Part shown: positions 1 through 8,650 of the stretch, piece by piece
Numbering within the stretch: the first letter of the stretch is position 1
Layout: each line of letters begins with the position of its first letter
Source of the DNA: Saprospiraceae bacterium
Lineage (GTDB): Bacteria; Bacteroidota; Bacteroidia; Chitinophagales; Saprospiraceae
Assembly (NCBI GenBank): GCA_023299965.1
Contig: JALZVN010000229.1
Coordinates: 1 to 12,673 of the forward strand
Direction: 5' to 3'
Length of the DNA stretch: 12,673 bases
Notes under the pieces: model-generated
Databases searched by the model: none
Seen by the model: only the letters and a program-made list of their open reading frames with translations
What the model was told of the DNA's origin: nothing
Position numbers and translations under genes: made by a program

Positions 1-3000
1 AATGGGGGTGACACTGGAAATGGTGACAATAGTAATTCTAGTTTGACTTTCACAAACTGCCCTGCCGATAGAGTTATACAATTAGGTCAAGGTGAAAGTA
101 CTACTTTCGTAAACTGGACTCCACCGACCTTGACAAGTACATGCATTAGAGGTGGAATATCTACTGGGTTAGTGAGTGGTCCTAGAAATAATTCAAACTT
201 AGGAACAGGTAGCTATACGATTCAATATAGAGGATCAAATAATTGTGGGGATCAGATTATGTGCTCGTTTACAATTACCGTGGTGAGTAGTCAGGAATCA
301 AGTTTGAGTTTTGCCAATTGCCCTGCTGATCTAAATATAACAGAAGGTGATGTGGCTAGTTGGACAGTGCCAAGTTTGATTAATAACTGCACAGCAGGTG
401 TTAATAGTACGGGACAGATTAGTGGTCCACAAAACAATAGTGTTCTTTCAGCTGGAAACTATACAGTGCGTTATCGTGCTACTAATATTTGTGGTGATGA
501 AGCTATTTGTGAATTTGATATAAATATTATAGCGCAAAGTCCATCTTCTCTGATCCTTGAATGCCCTGAGGATTACACCTTACTACTACCAACAGGTATT
601 GCGACAATAGGCTTAGGATTTGGTAGCCCAGACTTAAACAAAGTTTGCAATATACCAGACGGTAGATTCCGCCAAATATCAGGACCCGCGAGAGATAGTT
701 TGGTAGGTTTAGGCACTTACTTTATTGAATTTGAGGGTTCTAATAATTGCGGTGATACTGCAACTTGTTCTTTCATTGTAACTGTCATTGAAGATAATTC
801 TGCAACGTCTATAAGCGTTAATTGTCCAGAGGATAGAGCATTGTTAATTCCTGCAAGCTTAACCACTACGACCTTCTCCCCACATTTACCATTCCCGCAA
901 ATTGACAATGTTTGCGCTATACCAGGTGTCACAACTGAACAGGTAGCAGGTGCACCGCAAGGTAGTCAAGTAGGTCCAGGAAATTACTTAGTTGAATACA
1001 AATACAGTAATGAATGTAATGATGAAGCATTCTGCTCTTATAACATAGAGGTGATTCAAGCCCCTGCAAATACAAGTATATCTGTAAGTTGTTTACCTAG
1101 TTTGACTTTTACCACAGCTCCTGGCAGAGACAGTGCGCTTGTATCTTGGGAATATCCGATAGGCACTACTGATTGTCCTTTAGGGGGAGTTAACCCTTTT
1201 CAATTTGACGGTAATGTACGCAATAATGAAATGAAGGCTATTGGTAATTATAGGGTTCGTTATAGAGTAACTAATCTATGTGGAGATGTACAGAATTGCA
1301 CTTTTTTCGTTAGTGTGATCTCAGGAGGCGAAGATGGAGGTAACGAAAGTGGCAATGTAAACTACACCGCCAACGACCAAGTCACTCCTTACACAGGCGT
1401 ATTTAGACCAGGTACAAACGTAGGATACAACCCGCCGTGGACAGATGAAGAGATGGCTAATTTAGCTGCTGGTAACCCTGCGCTAGGCGTCAAGGGTATT
1501 GGAGCTAAGACAATGCGTCCTGGCCTATTTGATGTAATCACAGCCGTTTACGGATATGATTTCAGACTAGAAACTTATGAGCATTATGCAAGCTTGGGCA
1601 TGGACGATCTCACGATGATCGTAGGCTTCCCAGCAGACTGGCATAGAGATCAGACAGACTACTGTGGCAATGGATTCAACTCTGCTATGTTCAGAAATCT
1701 GTATACCGACATTTGGGATGACGGCACCGATGGCACACCTTACAATGATGAAAATTTTTATGCGGCTTACTTGTATGAAGTAGTGAGTAGATATGGTGAA
1801 TATGTAACTTTTTGGGAGATCTGGAATGAACCAGGTTTTGACTTAACCTTCAATAGAGGTTGGAGACAACCAGGTGATCCTGTAGGTAACTGGTGGGATA
1901 ATGATCCTGATCCATGTGAGTATATTTTACGTGCACCGATTGAGCATTATGTGAGAACGCTGCGTATCAGTTGGGAGATTATCAAAACGCTTCAACCTGA
2001 TGATTACGTAGCTGTTGCAGGAGTTGGTTTCGTGAGTTTCTTAGACGCCATATTGCGTAATAGTGATGATCCTATCAACGGCGGCGTGGTCAATGCTGAC
2101 TACCCCAACCTTGGTGGTGCATACTTTGATGTGATGGGCTTCCACTCCTACCCTGATATCGATGGTTCGGTTTATGAATTTAACCAAGCTGGTGAACGCA
2201 TCTTCAACAGACACTCAGATGAAGCCGCACAAGGCATAACGCAAACCAAGACCAACTACCAAACCATACTAGATAACTACGGATACGACGGAGTACAGTC
2301 TCCAGAGAAAGAATGGATCATCACAGAGATTAATGTCCCTCGTAGACCTTTCCGGGATATGGCTATGTCAGGTGGTGAAGAAATGCAAGTCAACTACATT
2401 ATAAAAGCAGTAGCGGCAGCTATGAAAAACGACATCCGTCAAATGCACGTATATAATTTGGGTGATGAGACCACAGAAGCAGAAGCCGTTACAGAATTTG
2501 ATTTGTACGGGATGCATAAATTACTGAGAGGGACCGACCCATATACCCAAGAGAGAAATCTTGAAGCGACCGCATATAAATCTGCAGCTGACTTTGTATT
2601 TGGAAGCCGTTATGATGCAGCAAGAACTAACCAAATGAACTTGCCGTCTAACCTGGATGGTATTGCCTTGAGACTGCCTAATGGGACGTACAAATACATT
2701 ATCTGGGCGAAGACGACTATAGATCAATCTGAGTTTGCCAGTGGTACGTATTCATTCCCTGCTAGCTTTGGATATGGACAAGTGTTTAGACGCACATGGA
2801 ATTTCACAGATACAGATCAGGTAGTAGGCATTTCTAGTAATAATATTAGTTTGACAGGTCGTCCGATTTTTATTACCGAGACTGCAAACCCCTCTGATAT
2901 TCAAGCTAGAGTCAGTGGAGAGCAAAATTACTTCTTAGCAGTCAATGAGATCTTGCCCAACCCTGCAGTGGATGAAATCAAACTTGTATTGCAGGCTAGA

Positions 3001-3201
3001 GAGTCCGACAACTATGATATTCAGATTTATGACGCTACGGGTAAGCTGGTAGACCAGCGCAACACCTTTCTTCAAAAAGGGGTAAGTAGTGAACGATTTG
3101 ATATCTCGAACCTGTCTCATGGCATGTACTTCGTGATTATTCAGGATTCGCAACTAAGATCTACCAAGGTTAAGTTTGTAAAAGTCGAAAACTTGGATTA
3201 A
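1..3201 (+). CDS. Secreted multidomain glycoside hydrolase with HYR-like repeats and T9SS sorting domain (5' truncated)
   Basis: The frame is open from base 1 with no convincing start (the first TTG at 43 is mid-domain), so the N-terminus and signal peptide lie outside the window; 1066 residues are visible. Five HYR-like beta-sandwich repeats of about 80 residues run over 15-96, 101-178, 183-265, 270-352 and 358-440. Four begin with CP and the fifth with CL; all end in an N-x-C-x-D/N-x-x-x-C pattern. A Gly/Asn/Asp linker follows at 441-452, then a TIM-barrel-like domain at about 453-860. The segment FWEIWNEP places a clan GH-A acid/base Glu at 610, and EWIITE places a probable nucleophile Glu at 776. 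A short beta domain and a C-terminal T9SS type-A sorting domain (about 980-1066, with LPNPAVDEI and GMYFV) complete it. The inferred role is cell-surface or secreted polysaccharide hydrolysis. The exact GH family (GH39- or GH5-like) and the substrate are not determinable by eye. Confidence 0.88.
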   Translation, partial: NGGDTGNGDNSNSSLTFTNCPADRVIQLGQGESTTFVNWTPPTLTSTCIRGGISTGLVSGPRNNSNLGTGSYTIQYRGSNNCGDQIMCSFTITVVSSQESSLSFANCPADLNITEGDVASWTVPSLINNCTAGVNSTGQISGPQNNSVLSAGNYTVRYRATNICGDEAICEFDINIIAQSPSSLILECPEDYTLLLPTGIATIGLGFGSPDLNKVCNIPDGRFRQISGPARDSLVGLGTYFIEFEGSNNCGDTATCSFIVTVIEDNSATSISVNCPEDRALLIPASLTTTTFSPHLPFPQIDNVCAIPGVTTEQVAGAPQGSQVGPGNYLVEYKYSNECNDEAFCSYNIEVIQAPANTSISVSCLPSLTFTTAPGRDSALVSWEYPIGTTDCPLGGVNPFQFDGNVRNNEMKAIGNYRVRYRVTNLCGDVQNCTFFVSVISGGEDGGNESGNVNYTANDQVTPYTGVFRPGTNVGYNPPWTDEEMANLAAGNPALGVKGIGAKTMRPGLFDVITAVYGYDFRLETYEHYASLGMDDLTMIVGFPADWHRDQTDYCGNGFNSAMFRNLYTDIWDDGTDGTPYNDENFYAAYLYEVVSRYGEYVTFWEIWNEPGFDLTFNRGWRQPGDPVGNWWDNDPDPCEYILRAPIEHYVRTLRISWEIIKTLQPDDYVAVAGVGFVSFLDAILRNSDDPINGGVVNADYPNLGGAYFDVMGFHSYPDIDGSVYEFNQAGERIFNRHSDEAAQGITQTKTNYQTILDNYGYDGVQSPEKEWIITEINVPRRPFRDMAMSGGEEMQVNYIIKAVAAAMKNDIRQMHVYNLGDETTEAEAVTEFDLYGMHKLLRGTDPYTQERNLEATAYKSAADFVFGSRYDAARTNQMNLPSNLDGIALRLPNGTYKYIIWAKTTIDQSEFASGTYSFPASFGYGQVFRRTWNFTDTDQVVGISSNNISLTGRPIFITETANPSDIQARVSGEQNYFLAVNEILPNPAVDEIKLVLQARESDNYDIQIYDATGKLVDQRNTFLQKGVSSERFDISNLSHGMYFVIIQDSQLRSTKVKFVKVENLD

Positions 3202-3260
3202 TACCATTTGAAGTTTAAAATGGCATAAGATAAATTCAATTATTTAGGTAAGGATAGTTT
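3202..3260. other. Short spacer after the hydrolase gene with a weak hairpin
   Basis: Just after the TAA stop there is a 6-bp inverted repeat, CCATTT (3204-3209) with AAATGG (3218-3223). No T-run follows it, so it is a poor intrinsic terminator. Termination of the hydrolase transcript may instead occur at the stronger foldback element downstream. Confidence 0.3.
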
Positions 3261-3390
3261 GGGCGTGACCCCTTCGAATCGCTGAAAAAGCGATTCGGAG
3301 GGGTCGCGCTCTTTCGGGGTCCGCTGTCGCTCCCGTCCCTTGCCCGCCTATCGGCTTGGCAGTGACCAAAGCCCTTTCGATCGCTCACGC
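3261..3390. repeat. 130-bp GC-rich structured foldback element, probably an interspersed repeat
   Basis: A sharply GC-rich island lies in an AT-rich spacer. Its ends are complementary: GCGTGA at 3263-3268 and TCACGC at 3385-3390. Inside is a 17-bp hairpin (3267-3283 with 3289-3305, loop GAAAA) with a single T·G wobble at 3274/3298. A second, weaker foldback surrounds GCCTATCGGC near 3346-3355. There is no long open frame and no terminator-like T-run. The pattern of GGGCGT at the start, a GACCCC hairpin and CACGC at the end resembles non-coding palindromic repeats I recall from many marine Bacteroidota genomes. That resemblance is recollection, not a database result. Confidence 0.65.
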
Positions 3391-3783
3391 AAAAGGAGAT
3401 ATTCTATTCATTTATAGAGAATTATGCGATAAAAACCTAATATATAAGCTCTTAGCTATGAATGCCTTGTGATTATTTCACAAATATCAAATAAAGTAAT
3501 ATATTTGGACGTTATGATGAAGATATTCTGATAAAACATCAAGATCTTCAGCAAAACATTTTCTCATCAATCGAACCTGATAATAGCACACACCTCTACT
3601 TCAATTTCAATATTGTAATTTTTACAACAATATACCTACGCATCAATTGAATCCAATATGGGTATTCATCGTAAGTATATATTAATATGTTAGACGAGTA
3701 AATCGTCATGTCGACTGCCACAATAGCTAAAGGGTTCATACTCAAATGCAATGGTATAGACAAGCAAATAGAATTGAATAATT
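3391..3783 (+). other. AT-rich gene-free leader upstream of the TPR/barrel operon
   Basis: About 390 bases without a convincing gene. It holds a candidate -7 promoter motif at 3500-3507 and a small hairpin, GACGA/TCGTC at 3693-3707, shortly before the TPR gene. The only notable open frame is 35 codons (3708-3815). It overlaps the TPR start out of frame and looks spurious. If the promoter at 3500 is real, the operon has a 5' leader of roughly 265-270 nt. Confidence 0.5.
3476..3507 (+). promoter_or_regulatory. Candidate Bacteroidota-type promoter for the TPR/barrel operon
   Basis: TATATTTG at 3500-3507 matches the Bacteroidota -7 consensus TAnnTTTG exactly. TTTC at 3476-3479, 20 bp upstream, matches three of four bases of the -33 element TTTG. 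No better match lies closer to the start at 3784. Confidence 0.4.
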
Positions 3784-6700
3784 ATGAGAAGTATATTCCC
3801 TATTATCATCCTTAGTTTGATGACATTGACCTTGATGAGTCAAGAAACAGCACGCTACACAGAAATCAACAAAGCCTACAAGTCAGGTAACGATTTCTTT
3901 GCGAAAAGCCTTTATAGTCAAGCCCAGCAGCAATATGCCCATGTATTAGAGATGACTCGCCAAGTTTCCCAACCAGAATGGATAGAGATACAGATGCGAT
4001 CAGAACTAAACTTTGCGAGAGCAGCCGTGCGGCTACAACAAGAAAAGTCTGAGATGTTAATCCTTGACTTTGTCAATGCCTACGATCCCGACCCTATAGC
4101 TAACGAAGCTATCCTGGAGGCTGCGAGTTACTACTATGACCAAAAAGAATTTCAGAAGGCGATAGAATTCTATTCCTTGGTAGACATTAACAATCTTCCA
4201 GAACTAGAACAGAAAGATGTCTTATTCAAAAATGGATATTCGCTTTTTGTTCGACAAAAATGGAACTCTGCCAAAAGTTACTTTGAAAGATTAATCAATG
4301 ATAGAGAGGTGATTTACTACTATCCTTCCAACTACTACCATGGTCTTACTCATTTTTATTTAGAGAACTACGACAAGGCGCTACGCAGCTTGAAGAAAAC
4401 TGAAAGTTCTAAAAATTATAAAAATCATATTCCATACTACCTGGCTCAAATCATGTTTGCAGAAAAGAAATACGATGAGCTTATTTCTTACGCCAATCCT
4501 TTACTTAAAAAGCCAAGTGTGAAGAAAAAGAAAGAACTGACCTTACTTATAGGTCAATCTTATTTTGAGCAGCAGAATTATGACAATGCACTCCCCTACT
4601 TAGAACGGTATGATCAGATCTCAGAAAAGATGAGTGAAGAAACTTTTTATCAAATTGGATATCTACAATATCAGGCAGGAAACTACGCTAAGGCAGTGGA
4701 TTACTTTAAGGAAGTGAGTAGTGTCAAGAATGAACTTGGACAGAATGCGTTACACCTTTTAGGAGATTGTCATATCAAATTAGATGAAAAGAATGATGCA
4801 AGAAACGCTTTCGCTGCCGCTAGTAGATTGGACTACAATCCAGATACTAAAGGCGATGCGCAATGGAACTATGCAAAACTATCTTATGAACTGAAGTATG
4901 ATACAGAAGCTCTGAGTGTTTTTCAGAAAATTGACGAAAAGGACGCAAGATATCTAGAAGCTCAGAACTATATGAGTAAAATGTTTCTCAATACCAGAGA
5001 CTTCACCAAGGCACTTGCTATTCTAGAAAAAATACCAAATCGTACTAGCCAAATGCAAGAGACTTATCAAAAGGTAACCTACTCTAGAGGGATTGAATTG
5101 TATAATGAAGGAAAGGTAGATGATGCGGTAGCACTATTCGATAGATCATTAGCCAGTAACGCTGATCCAGCTACCAAGGCATTAGCCAATTATAGACTTG
5201 GAGATATTGCGCATAAGAACGGAGACTTAGAAAAAAGTGAACAATACTTCAATGCATTTTTAGCGAACCCTATGGAAGATAAGCTTCCCGAAGATGCAAC
5301 AGTTTATACCGCTAATTATACTCAAGGGTATAACTACTTGAAGAGAGGTAATTATGCTCAAGCTCTTTCTCAATTCAAGAAATCTATCTCTGGTATAGAA
5401 GCCAATAAAACACGCATCAATAATACCTATATCACAGATCAGGTATTGAAAGATGCTAAATTAAAAGCAGGAGATGCGGCATTCAGGTTAAATGATTACT
5501 CAACAGCCTTACACTACTATAACGATGTAATAGACAACAATAAAGAACCTAACCCATATGCCTTATTTCAAAAGGCAAACGTCAGAGGCTTGCAAGGAAA
5601 GGCTACAGAACAGTTTCAGTTGATGGCACTGATAGTTAGCGATTTCCCTTCTTCAGAGTTTGCAGATGATGCTTTATTTGCGATTGGGCAAGCATATATA
5701 GAAGCAGGAGCACTGAAAGATGCAGATGCTCCACTCAGACAATTGCTAAAAGACTATCCTAACTCTGACTTGCATAATGCAGCCTTGCTCAAGCTAGGTT
5801 TAGCAAAGTACAATCAAGAACTTTATCCTGATGCTATAAAATATTACCAAGAAATTTTCAAGCATAATCCTGAAAAGCTAGAAGCGGAACAAGCCTTGAC
5901 TGCATTAGAGGAAATCTATGTACACGATCTTGGTCAACCTAAAGAATACGTAAAATTTAGAAAATCAATACCTGGATATAAAATAGATAATGCCGAGCAA
6001 GAAGCCCTTAGTTTCAAATCAGCAAAAACAGCTTACACTAACGCAGAATATGCTCGAGCCATTCCAGCAATGTTAGCCTATCTCAATGAATATCCTAATG
6101 GTGCATACTCCATAGAAGCTAAATATGTACTTGGAGAATCCAAAGCCGTGCAAGAAGATTATGCAGCGGCAGTACAATATTATCAGAAAGTCATAGATTT
6201 AGGTAATAGTAAATTCTATGAAAAAGCGCTGGGTAAAGCTGCTTTAATTGCATACAATTTTGAGGAAAATTTTGTCAAGTCTTATCAACTATATAGTACG
6301 CAAGAGAGTATCGCTGCTGGCGACCAAAAGTTAAATGCTCAACTTAACGCTTTAAGATCCGCCTATAAGATAAACAATTCCGATGGTGTTTATTTCATGG
6401 CGAATAAAGTAGAACTTAATCCTCTTTCTTCTCCTGATCAAAAAAGTATAGCTGCTTTTTATCAAGCTAAAGTTAGATATGATAAGCAGGACTACGAACC
6501 CGCCAGAGAGAGCTTCGCAAAAGTATTAAACAATATTTCAGATGGTGAAATTGCTGCTGAATCTAGATACCTTATTGCAGAGATAAATTTCAAACAAGGC
6601 AAATTAGACGAAGCACTAGCCATGTGTATGCGTGCGCATAAGGAAAGTGCAGGGCAAGAATACTGGATAGCCAAATCAATAATATTGTTATCAGACATTC

Positions 6701-6888
6701 TAAGCCGTCAAGATGAATTACTTAATGCAAAGGCTGCTCTAGAAGCGGTTATCGAAAGCTATACGCAATCTGAAAAATTGGTCAATATTGCAAAATCAAA
6801 ATTGACTATCATCAACACTAAAATTGAAGCTAAAAGTCGCATCAATGAGGCACCAGCTAATGGTGACTTACCGATGGACGGACAATAA
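3784..6888 (+). CDS. Exported tetratricopeptide-repeat (TPR) protein, 1034 aa
   Basis: The N-terminus MRSIFPIIILSLMTLTLMSQ is a short basic residue followed by a hydrophobic stretch, consistent with a Sec signal peptide. No Cys follows, so it is not a lipoprotein, and the mature protein is probably periplasmic. Nearly all of the remainder is degenerate TPR/Sel1-like helical hairpins with the usual Y-x-x-A and G-x-x-x-x-x-x-x-Y-x-x-A spacings (for example Y-D-N-A-L-P-Y, Y-A-K-A-V-D-Y and L-D-E-A-L-A). The C-terminus is a short charged tail. TPR arrays are protein-interaction scaffolds and there is no sign of an enzyme domain. The next gene starts 28 bp downstream on the same strand and encodes an outer-membrane barrel, so the two are probably co-transcribed and may act together at the outer membrane. 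It is longer than the T9SS TPR protein SprE/PorW and lacks its lipobox, so I do not assign that name. Confidence 0.9.
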   Translation: MRSIFPIIILSLMTLTLMSQETARYTEINKAYKSGNDFFAKSLYSQAQQQYAHVLEMTRQVSQPEWIEIQMRSELNFARAAVRLQQEKSEMLILDFVNAYDPDPIANEAILEAASYYYDQKEFQKAIEFYSLVDINNLPELEQKDVLFKNGYSLFVRQKWNSAKSYFERLINDREVIYYYPSNYYHGLTHFYLENYDKALRSLKKTESSKNYKNHIPYYLAQIMFAEKKYDELISYANPLLKKPSVKKKKELTLLIGQSYFEQQNYDNALPYLERYDQISEKMSEETFYQIGYLQYQAGNYAKAVDYFKEVSSVKNELGQNALHLLGDCHIKLDEKNDARNAFAAASRLDYNPDTKGDAQWNYAKLSYELKYDTEALSVFQKIDEKDARYLEAQNYMSKMFLNTRDFTKALAILEKIPNRTSQMQETYQKVTYSRGIELYNEGKVDDAVALFDRSLASNADPATKALANYRLGDIAHKNGDLEKSEQYFNAFLANPMEDKLPEDATVYTANYTQGYNYLKRGNYAQALSQFKKSISGIEANKTRINNTYITDQVLKDAKLKAGDAAFRLNDYSTALHYYNDVIDNNKEPNPYALFQKANVRGLQGKATEQFQLMALIVSDFPSSEFADDALFAIGQAYIEAGALKDADAPLRQLLKDYPNSDLHNAALLKLGLAKYNQELYPDAIKYYQEIFKHNPEKLEAEQALTALEEIYVHDLGQPKEYVKFRKSIPGYKIDNAEQEALSFKSAKTAYTNAEYARAIPAMLAYLNEYPNGAYSIEAKYVLGESKAVQEDYAAAVQYYQKVIDLGNSKFYEKALGKAALIAYNFEENFVKSYQLYSTQESIAAGDQKLNAQLNALRSAYKINNSDGVYFMANKVELNPLSSPDQKSIAAFYQAKVRYDKQDYEPARESFAKVLNNISDGEIAAESRYLIAEINFKQGKLDEALAMCMRAHKESAGQEYWIAKSIILLSDILSRQDELLNAKAALEAVIESYTQSEKLVNIAKSKLTIINTKIEAKSRINEAPANGDLPMDGQ

Positions 6889-6916
6889 ATTAATTTTTCT
6901 TTAAAGAATAATAGAT

Positions 6917-8548
6917 ATGATTATCAATAAATATTTCTTTTTACCTCTTCTGCTTTTAGCAAGTACTTACACTATACTAGTAGCCCAAGAAGATGACTCA
7001 TTAGAATCTGAGTCGGTAGAAATTATTAAAAAATTTGAAGCTCAATTGGCTGAATCTGATAAGTTGGATATCAATCCTACCTTACCTCCTGTAGATTCTT
7101 CAAATCGAGTTGCAAACTATCAAATCAACGCGCAACCGCTATTGATAAACTACCCTGCCCCTGACATCAAGCCTATAGCTATGAAGTCTGAAGAGTTGCC
7201 TGAAGTTAAAAATGGGTTTCTGAAAGCTGGTGCAGGGTTGCCAAACATGTACTATGCTGAATTATCTCACTTTGGTTCTGTTTTAAACAAGGTCGATTAT
7301 GGAGCTGGTTTAACATATCACAGGGCAAACAATGATAAGAGAATTGAGAATCAAAAGTTTATCAACACAGATGCATTTCTTCAAGGATCATACAAAATAA
7401 ATGAAAGAGATGCATTACATAGTAAGGTAGAATTTAAAGAACAAATCGACCACTTCTTTGGATATGACAATGAACTATTCTCATTTGAAGAAGATCAAGT
7501 AAGACAACGATTTCGTACTGTTAATATCGCTACTTCTTACTTGTCTCCAGAAAACGATATTGAAAAGTTGAATTATGGAGGTAAAGTTAACCTATACCGA
7601 CATGGAGACTTTTTCGACAGTAGAGAATTGGGCGCCTTGTTTAGCGCAAAGGTCAAAAAATACATCAAAAGGGAACACCCTATTGGCTTAGAGCTTATCG
7701 GAGACCTATCTAGTTTTAAAGACAGCACAGATGTAAAGCAAAGTTTGAACACTTTCACTATTCGACCAACAGCATCATTTCATGCAGAGAAGTTCAAAGT
7801 ACTTATTGGAGGAAACTTAGTTTTCCATGACAATTCCTTTTCAGCGTTTCCCATATTAGAAGCAATAACCAATCTAGCAGGGAATAAACTTGTAGCTTTT
7901 GCCGGATGGGAAGGAAACATTACAAAGAATACATTTAGAACACTCACCAATTACAGCCCTTACCTTGTATCTAATCCTGAGCTTTTCAACACAAGGCACA
8001 ATGACTTTTATGGAGGACTTAAAGGAAAAATAAAAACAGTAAGCTATGTGGCTAAGGGTGGATACAAAACAATCGATGACCTCCCCTTGTACTTGCAAAA
8101 TATGCAATCTCCGCTCCGTTTTGACGTATTAAGTGAAGACGCGACAGCTTTCTTTATCGAAGCCACTGCTGAGGTGACCTTATTGCAAAAGCTAAAAGTT
8201 GGAGCCGCATTCACAAAAACTTTTTATGATTTGGAAACTCAAGCACAACCATGGCATATCCCTTCTTTAGAAGTAAACGTGAACGCTAAATACGCCCTAC
8301 TAGATAATAAATTAACGTTAAAGGCAGATTTCTATGCGGCTAATCCAGTGGCCAATATCTCAGACGATTTTACCATTGAATTTTTCAACACGCTCTATGA
8401 TGTAAGTATTGGTGCTGAATACACCTTCAATGATACTTTTGGAGCATGGTTAGACGTAAACAATCTAACTTCAACCAACTACGAAAGATGGGCAGGATAT
8501 CAAACCTTTGGCACTAATTTTATGGGCGGTGTATCGGTAAAATTCTAG
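6917..8548 (+). CDS. Outer-membrane beta-barrel protein, plugless TonB-receptor-like, 543 aa
   Basis: Residues 1-23 form a signal peptide (hydrophobic core FFLPLLLLA, cleavage expected after LVA before QEDD). A Pro-rich segment near residues 75-95 (the NYPAPDIKPIAMK region) leads into repeated amphipathic beta strands with alternating aromatic and polar residues, running to the end (final residues VSVKF, terminal Phe). A terminal Phe after a long strand series is typical of BAM-inserted barrels. No TonB plug domain or clear TonB box is visible, although such Bacteroidota proteins are commonly labelled TonB-dependent receptors. The ATG has no Shine-Dalgarno sequence, as is usual in this phylum. 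Its position 28 bp after the exported TPR gene suggests a conserved two-gene envelope module. Transport substrate, if any, is unknown. Confidence 0.85.
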   Translation: MIINKYFFLPLLLLASTYTILVAQEDDSLESESVEIIKKFEAQLAESDKLDINPTLPPVDSSNRVANYQINAQPLLINYPAPDIKPIAMKSEELPEVKNGFLKAGAGLPNMYYAELSHFGSVLNKVDYGAGLTYHRANNDKRIENQKFINTDAFLQGSYKINERDALHSKVEFKEQIDHFFGYDNELFSFEEDQVRQRFRTVNIATSYLSPENDIEKLNYGGKVNLYRHGDFFDSRELGALFSAKVKKYIKREHPIGLELIGDLSSFKDSTDVKQSLNTFTIRPTASFHAEKFKVLIGGNLVFHDNSFSAFPILEAITNLAGNKLVAFAGWEGNITKNTFRTLTNYSPYLVSNPELFNTRHNDFYGGLKGKIKTVSYVAKGGYKTIDDLPLYLQNMQSPLRFDVLSEDATAFFIEATAEVTLLQKLKVGAAFTKTFYDLETQAQPWHIPSLEVNVNAKYALLDNKLTLKADFYAANPVANISDDFTIEFFNTLYDVSIGAEYTFNDTFGAWLDVNNLTSTNYERWAGYQTFGTNFMGGVSVKF

Positions 8549-8583
8549 AATATACATTTGAAATTATTCTTCATAAGAAATAC

Positions 8584-8619
8584 AAAAGGCAAAACGAAAC
8601 ATTCGTTTTGCCTTTTTTT
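8584..8619 (+). terminator. Strong intrinsic terminator of the TPR/barrel operon, possibly bidirectional
   Basis: A perfect 15-bp stem (8584-8598 with 8602-8616, arm AAAAGGCAAAACGAA, loop ACA) ends in a run of seven T (8613-8619). It lies 35 bp after the barrel stop and 32 bp beyond the stop of the convergent minus-strand gene. Read on the minus strand, the stem ends in TTTT, so it may serve both genes. Confidence 0.92.
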
Positions 8620-8650
8620 AAATCTATCTGATGGATAAAAGTATCTCTCG

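Noticed and set aside
717..932. Minus-strand frame of 71 codons within the hydrolase gene
   Set aside because: Shadow of the HYR-like repeats on the opposite strand.
3261..3390. The foldback element as an insertion sequence or a tRNA
   Set aside because: It has no transposase frame and no target duplication that I can see, and it does not fit a cloverleaf.
3708..3815. A 35-codon ATG frame overlapping the start of the TPR gene
   Set aside because: It overlaps the real start out of frame, has no recognisable similarity and no supporting signal; it is likely chance.
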